Assembly (NCBI GenBank): GCA_036365515.1
Contig: CM070874.1
Coordinates: 246,768,930-246,832,929, forward strand
Length of the DNA stretch: 64,000 bases
Direction of reading: 5' to 3'
Source of the DNA: Torymus aiolomorphi
Lineage: Eukaryota; Arthropoda; Insecta; Hymenoptera; Torymidae
The notes under the pieces are model-generated. The model saw only the letters and a program-made list of their open reading frames with translations. It did not search any database and was not told the DNA's origin. The position numbers and the translations under genes were made by a program. The stretch's first letter is position 1. Each line of letters begins with the position of its first letter. Below are positions 58,733 through 64,000 of this stretch, one piece after another.

Positions 58733-59150
58733 ATGGGTTAAATAACTATAAAAATGTTTAAAAATATAACATATGTTTATTTAATAGAAAAAAAGTAATA
58801 GTTGAAAATTTTACATTTTCTTTTAACAAAGGAATAGGCCATTTTTTACTAACTTTTTATTATGAAAAGGCAATGAAATATTTAATGGAAAATGAATTCA
58901 AAGATAGTAAAAAAAGGGAAACCTCTATAAAAAAAGCGCGCCTATCAATCTACCTCTTGGGTGGCGTGGAAAAGATAGACTTATTTGTGTTAAAAAAAAT
59001 ATCAATGGTCCTCATTGTTTGGAGACAATATACAATTTTCCCATATACCTTACAGAAAGTTATTTGAGCTTAATCTTTAATTTCAGGGTCGAAAACTTCA
59101 CATAACCTCATTCCTAGAAACTGCGAAGCCTATACTCGTATGTCTATTGT
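58733..59150 (-). repeat. Right arm of the ~10-kb inverted-repeat pair
   Basis: Reverse complement of 49115-49675, less one internal duplication. The two arms enclose the minisatellite, WDP gene, helicase, gypsy and LINE. Confidence 0.8.
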
Positions 59151-59164
59151 TTTTCCGATGATTA

Positions 59165-59560
59165 GTGCCGTTTATAATTATTTACGGCCCGAGCGAAGCG
59201 AGACTCCCTGACGTCAATGTGAAAACACAATACTTTACGCGTGGTGTGAGAAAAAAAGATCTTTGTCGCATGTATAACGAAATGATAAATACGATTAAAG
59301 AAAAAAGTGAATATGAGGGGTGGCAAGAGGGGGGAGGGGGGGACAAGGGGTGGGCGGAGGACGGCCCAGAGGCTATTTTAATATAAAAAAACTCAGAAAT
59401 ACGCTGATTTTTACGTTATTTCGAGGGGGGACTGAGGGGCGGGCGGAGGAGCGGGCAGAGGGGGGTGAGGGGCGGATAAGGGGGGGTTGATGTTCAAAAA
59501 CAACACTAACATCTATATAATATAGGTAGATATTACTAACAATTTTATAAGCCACCTATT
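59165..59560. other. G-rich region on the plus strand
   Basis: From 59318 to 59490 runs of three to eight G recur (GAGGGGGGACTGAGGGGCGG type), a possible G-quadruplex region. The small open frames on either strand lack motifs. Confidence 0.5.
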
Positions 59561-60899
59561 TTTTATCTTTTTCCCTCATGAAAATGAGGGAAATATATAT
59601 ATGAGTAAAAAAAATACTTTTTTAAAAATCCGTGCGCACGGGGGTCCCCGATTTTTCTGGTTTTGAGATATTTTATAACTTATCAAAAAAAATGATCTCT
59701 GCCAATTTTTAGGGTTTAATATTCCAAATTGACGTCAGGAGCTCGCCATGAAGGTGCAAAAAAGGTCATTTTTTATGCGTTTTTTGGTGTTTTTCAAACT
59801 TTTTTTAAATAAGTTCATTCATATCAATTTGCAATTTATCAGTGGGTTTTTTTCTTCGTTTTGACTTGAACTTTACAGATATATTTTTTTCGAAAACCAA
59901 AATTTACGTATACATGACCAAATTACCATATTGCTAAAGTCACCTTTTTGACATTTTAACGATACTTTAAAGCGATTTTTCGTGCATTAGTTATAATCGC
60001 ACCCCAATCTACCCAAGGACGTTCGAAAGAGGGTGAAAAAACCTTTCTATTTCACTGGGATATCATAAAAAAAAGTTTAAAAATACAGTGCGTGTGTTAG
60101 TTTGAATTTCGCAGATTTTGAAAAAATAGCCATTTTTACGAAATTCAAACCAGTGCGAAATTTTTGTAGCAACTTTTATTTGGCTGAAAACTATTGGAAA
60201 GTGTTCTTAAAACACACCTGAAAGAAGTCCAATTGGACCGAGCATGGATATCAAACGATTTCCTATTGATTCGAGCTGATGAATTATGATATTTTTTCAA
60301 TTTCGATGTCTAATTACTAAGCACTTTCTGCATTTCTAGACCATTTCCTTAAACCTTTAGGATAATTAAAGAAATTTTTGCATTATTGATTAAAATATAC
60401 TTCTTAAGTCTTTAATAAAGCTCTGTGAGATACATCTATGTGGTCTTAAAGCAGATATAGCGGTTTGAAGTTTAGAAAAAGAAATGGTACCATAAGATAA
60501 AATGCCTATTCTTTTACTCGCCGCAACGCCCAGGTCTGTATAATAAATAATACTTTAAATTACTAAAATAATACTCTTAATTACTTAATATAATATTTTG
60601 ATTAATATAATACGTAAGTCAAAACTGTAGCTTAATTGGCCCACAGTAGCTTGAGGTACCGCCTTAAAAAATTGTAAAATTGGTTATTTTCTGCTATTTA
60701 TAGTTCAATTTTACAATTTTGCTAGATTTGAAATTGAGAGAGGCACATAAATTTTGGGCTATAGTTTATAATAGCTATGTAAGGTATACCAGGAACTATG
60801 TTAATTTTCCCTGCATATGTAGGTATAGAGACAATGTATTTTATTATTCACTGTAACCAGTTTCTATTACGTATGAAGACCCTCATTTTCGCGGTATCT
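59561..60899. other. Unassigned AT-rich sequence
   Basis: No gene, repeat family or RNA recognised. Confidence 0.5.
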
Positions 60900-61275
60900 T
60901 CCTTCGTGAAAGGGATAGCGGCAGTGGCAGTATCTCTTTCCCTTTCGAATTAGTGCAGTTCACATGTGTAAAGGAGTGTCTACATCAAGTGCCGTGTGCC
61001 ATGTACTGTTTACAGTGTCACGAGTAAAAAAAATGTTGTCGAACATCTATTAATCGATCTAACCACAGATTAAATAGAGCCGTGTTCCGACGCTGGATTG
61101 TCGATCTGTGGTTGCATTAGATTATTAGACGTTCGACATTTTTTTTTACTTGGAACATTCATACATTGTGTCCGGTAAACGGCATACGGCATATAACATG
61201 GACACTCCTTTCAGGTTCCAACTGTGCGAGAGAGAAAGAAATCCTGTCGCTACCGGCTATCCCTCTCTTTTTCTA
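60900..61275. mobile_element. Hairpin MITE (~375 bp)
   Basis: The left arm (AAAGGGATAGCGGCAGT...AAAGGAGTGTCTAC...AACCACAGAT) and right arm (its diverged complement ending ...GCTACCGGCTATCCCTCTC) pair over about 170 bp with a loop near 61075-61095. No coding sequence, and the ends are approximate. Confidence 0.65.
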
Positions 61276-62391
61276 ATGTTGATCCCTCTCATTGGATGCA
61301 CAGTCTATCTTTCAAGTCTATGGTGCTAACCGACTATGTTCAAATGCTATACGGAAACTCATTTGTAACTGTTAAACTGTTATTATTTCGACTATTTAGA
61401 TAGAAAAATTTGCAAGATTTACACTGATGGCAAAATTTAAGGTTAATATTAAATTTTTTTTGTTTAAACTGTTATTTAAAATAACAGTAATTGAAGACTT
61501 CTATGGAAAAAGGAGTATCTCAAAAAATCACATTTCGGGAAAATCATATTTAAAGTTTTATATATTTCTGTAGTATTAATATAAATAAATAAAATGCTTA
61601 ACCCTTACAGATATAATCTACGTTATCTGAAAAATTATAAAGCATATTTATGAGTTTGAAAAAGAAGCTGCTATAATAACTCTACAAAAAAGCAAAATGT
61701 TAAAGATACGTCCTTTTTCTGTTCAACAGGTTTTTTTTAAAAAGGAAGGGAATTTAAAATTTCTTCTTGAACTTATATATTTTTCAAAATTTTTTTTAAT
61801 AAATACAAACGTGTAAGAAAAAGGTTTTAATACAAAAAATTCGTCGCTGCAATAAGTATAATAACAAATTATAATAATATATAATTTTGATACAATAAAT
61901 TATTTGAAACGATATTGAAATGATATTGAAATGATACTGAAATGATATTCAAACAATATTGCATTATATTTCAAAGGCATTACATAAATAAATTTCCTTA
62001 CTACTTATGTTTCAATAATCTGACGAAGTTTTTCTGCATTGTTTTTCTTTAAATATTTCAACAGACATTTCAAATTATTGATTTTAGCACGTTTTAGAAG
62101 AGCTTTTGAAACTCGTTTCAACAAAAATCTATTAACAAAATGTTTTCTGGATTACTCGAAAAATGTAACAGATGAGTTGAAGTGTAGTTTCTTGAGATAT
62201 CCATCGATCCGTTCGGCTTGTATGAAAATGTCTTGTAAGATTGAATTTTAAATTGAACATTTTGTGTCATTGATTTTGGTTTAGATAATCCTAATCTTAC
62301 GAATGCACTTTTCCGATCACGAATGAAAGGTGTGCCACATATAACTTTGAAATGTTCTCGATTATTTCGACAATTTTTCAACAGTGATATG
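61276..62391. other. Unassigned; possible minus-strand coding remnant
   Basis: Mostly AT-rich. On the minus strand around 62250-62340 one frame reads NNREHFKVICGTPFIRDRKS and another, near 62020-62210, reads SKALLKRAKINNLKCLLKYL. These look protein-like but in different frames, and I cannot assign them. Confidence 0.35.
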
Positions 62392-62522
62392 TAGGGTAGA
62401 CGTACCGGTTTTGGCCACTGCTCCATTTTTGGCCACATATCCATGTTCTTAAATAGATTTTTGGGTGGCCAACCGGTGAAAAAAGAATCCTTATGGTGGC
62501 CAGAACCGGTACATCTACCCTA
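62392..62522. mobile_element. Small palindromic MITE, TA target
   Basis: TA-GGGTAGACGTACCGGTTTTG at the left and its diverged complement CAGAACCGGTACATCTACCC-TA at the right. About 127 bp with TA on both sides, as expected of Tc1/mariner-type MITEs. Confidence 0.75.
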
Positions 62523-62808
62523 TTCCTTAACACTTTCCACAGTTTCAATTTTCTTCAACTTGTTTGAATAAAGATCAAATTTCGGTACTGATTGTAAGAG
62601 TGTCCGCGCACAGGGAAAATATGAAAAATTTGTTTAATTGAACTCATCGATAACCAAGAACAAAAATTTGTCACAGTAGAGTTTTTGTTTTGACCTTGTA
62701 TTTCGCATCTCGAGATACGCCCTTTTTCCATAGAAGCCTTCAATTACAATTATTTACTTAATACATTTTTACTTGAGGTTATTTATAATACTAATTGATT
62801 TCGACAGG

Positions 62809-63846
62809 ATGAATGATATAAATAATTGTAGCATTTGTCAATTTTTAAAGAGTGACTCGGAATGTTCCTCTCTAAAGAAAGTTCTTCATAAAATTAGAGA
62901 TACAGGAGATGATAAAAACTTCTGTATTTAAGAGTACCTGGGTTACAAAACATTGATGATGGATGATGAATCAACACTCAAAAAATGTTACAGTTAATTT
63001 AAAAGAAGTAAGTTTAAATTTTTTGAAAATGGTGGATATGGTTGTAATGTAAATATTATACCAGGACAAAATGTTTGTAAAAACTGTTATAGCAAACTAA
63101 ACGATGAAATTAAATCTTATCAAAACCAATCCATTTCTTGCAGTGATCCATTTGAAAAACATAGGGTAAAGATTGTTAATGACTTGAATTATTTAGATCA
63201 TGAGGATATAGAACACTTAAAAACAGTTTATGACAAGAATTTCACTTCTCAACATAAACTATGTAGGACTTGTGGTATTCGAATAAAATCATATATTTTA
63301 GAGTACAGAAACCAACTCAGGACAGTTACAACTTTATCAGACGAGAGTAAAGAAAATTCTAGTCAGAATAGAATTAAATCAACAAATGAAAGTACGCCAA
63401 TATCAGAATTTTGTACAAATAGTCAGAACAAAAGAAGCCTTGATACAATTCTTGATACTTTTAACATTGCTCCTTTTAAACGACAAAAGATGAATGATAA
63501 TGTACTTGTAAAGGAAAGTATTAGTATTATACAGAATGTCACGAAACAGACCTCAGAAGCGTTTGAGAAAATTTATAATATAAAATTGTCAGAATTTAAA
63601 AATATAAACGAAATGAGTGCTGAAAGTTTGTGGTTTAGAAGTATGATTTCAGATATTCAAACAAAATTTGCTACTTCTACTTTTAATGAAAAAATTAGCT
63701 TATTGACTTTGTTGCCTAGTGAATGGAATTTTCTCAAGGTCAATATGTATATTAAGTGCACATATTATATGTTCACTGAAGCCAGACGATTAAAACTAAA
63801 AGGTACCTACCTTTTATATATACCTATATATTCATCAATTTTATAG
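62809..63846 (+). pseudogene. Cysteine-rich orphan protein with helix-turn-helix-like end
   Basis: One frame runs from MNDINNCSICQFLKSDSEC (62809) with stops at about 62928 and 62996, and is open from 63046 on. It has paired cysteines CSIC, CKNC (63075) and CRTC (63265), each followed by a basic helix, a Ser/Asn linker with PFKRQKMND, and the end KISLLTLLPSEWNFLKVNM...EARRLKLKG, which looks like a DNA-binding helix pair. A GTACCT after KLKG (63803) could be a splice donor, so the last residues may not be real. I do not recognise the family; it resembles transposon-associated orphan genes of insects (inference). Confidence 0.45.
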
Positions 63847-64000
63847 ATTTTTCTATTCATAACTTATTTCATCAACATTTATATATAGCAACACAAGCAA
63901 TTAAGGGTGTCAGACACCTTTAGATAGTTCTCCATGAAATGACCTGGAAAGAATAAATTTTGACAATTACAAATATGTAAAAGTAATATTCCAAATGTAT
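63847..64000. other. Unassigned end of window
   Basis: No feature seen. If the donor at 63803 is real this is intron. Confidence 0.4.

Noticed and set aside
49115..59150. Polinton/Maverick reading of the 10-kb inverted-repeat segment
   Set aside because: No family-B polymerase, retroviral-type integrase in the right place, packaging ATPase or capsid gene is visible; the integrase present is clearly gypsy.

Overview
This is eukaryotic, AT-rich and almost entirely repetitive DNA. BEL/Pao, Ty3/gypsy, Ty1/copia, Penelope-like and LINE retroelements, a mariner, a pogo-type DDE element, a Pif1-type helicase remnant and many hairpin MITEs lie nested in one another. GT-AG introns and this element mix point to an insect; a hymenopteran, perhaps a parasitoid wasp, is my best guess (inference). 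I see no rRNA, tRNA, CRISPR or prokaryotic gene. The only recognisable piece of an ordinary host gene is one USP7-like exon (13273-13391, minus), so much of the left part may be intron of that gene.

Layout. 1-2065: unassigned. 2066-3107: an LTR. 3108-9130: a degenerate BEL/Pao element (minus) interrupted by a TTAA-type MITE, a Transib-like MITE and a third insertion. A second BEL gag (plus) lies at 11590-12828, head to head with the first. 12829-13030: a Penelope terminal fragment. 14045-15600: a repeat unit with a small cysteine-rich ORF. 17115-20950: two Penelope-like copies in inverted orientation, each with RT and GIY-YIG sequence and a hammerhead-ribozyme motif. 22237-25733: a long LTR-like element sitting in an (AT)n tract and itself split by a deleted gypsy copy with a perfect AGAT target duplication. 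26200-29000: a dead LINE with a MITE inside.

29253-35000: a gypsy element (minus) whose Gag carries twelve CCHC zinc knuckles. 35384-36271: a copia fragment. 36401-39625: a Transib-like inverted-repeat element carrying a hammerhead-bearing hairpin and a nearly intact mariner. 39880-40779: a third Transib-like MITE. 40802-45345: a perfect 35-bp hairpin followed by a gypsy element cut off inside RT. 45346-47082: tandem repeats and a TTAA hairpin. 47253-48530: a pogo-like transposase with an intron.

49115-59150 is bounded by inverted repeats of about 400-550 bp. It holds a minisatellite, a two-repeat small protein, a Pif1-like helicase, a gypsy integrase with AT-hooks and a LINE. The remainder to 64000 is unassigned DNA, two MITEs and a cysteine-rich orphan gene. 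Almost every coding region is broken, so the window reads mainly as a record of insertions. Nested target duplications let the order of several insertions be inferred.
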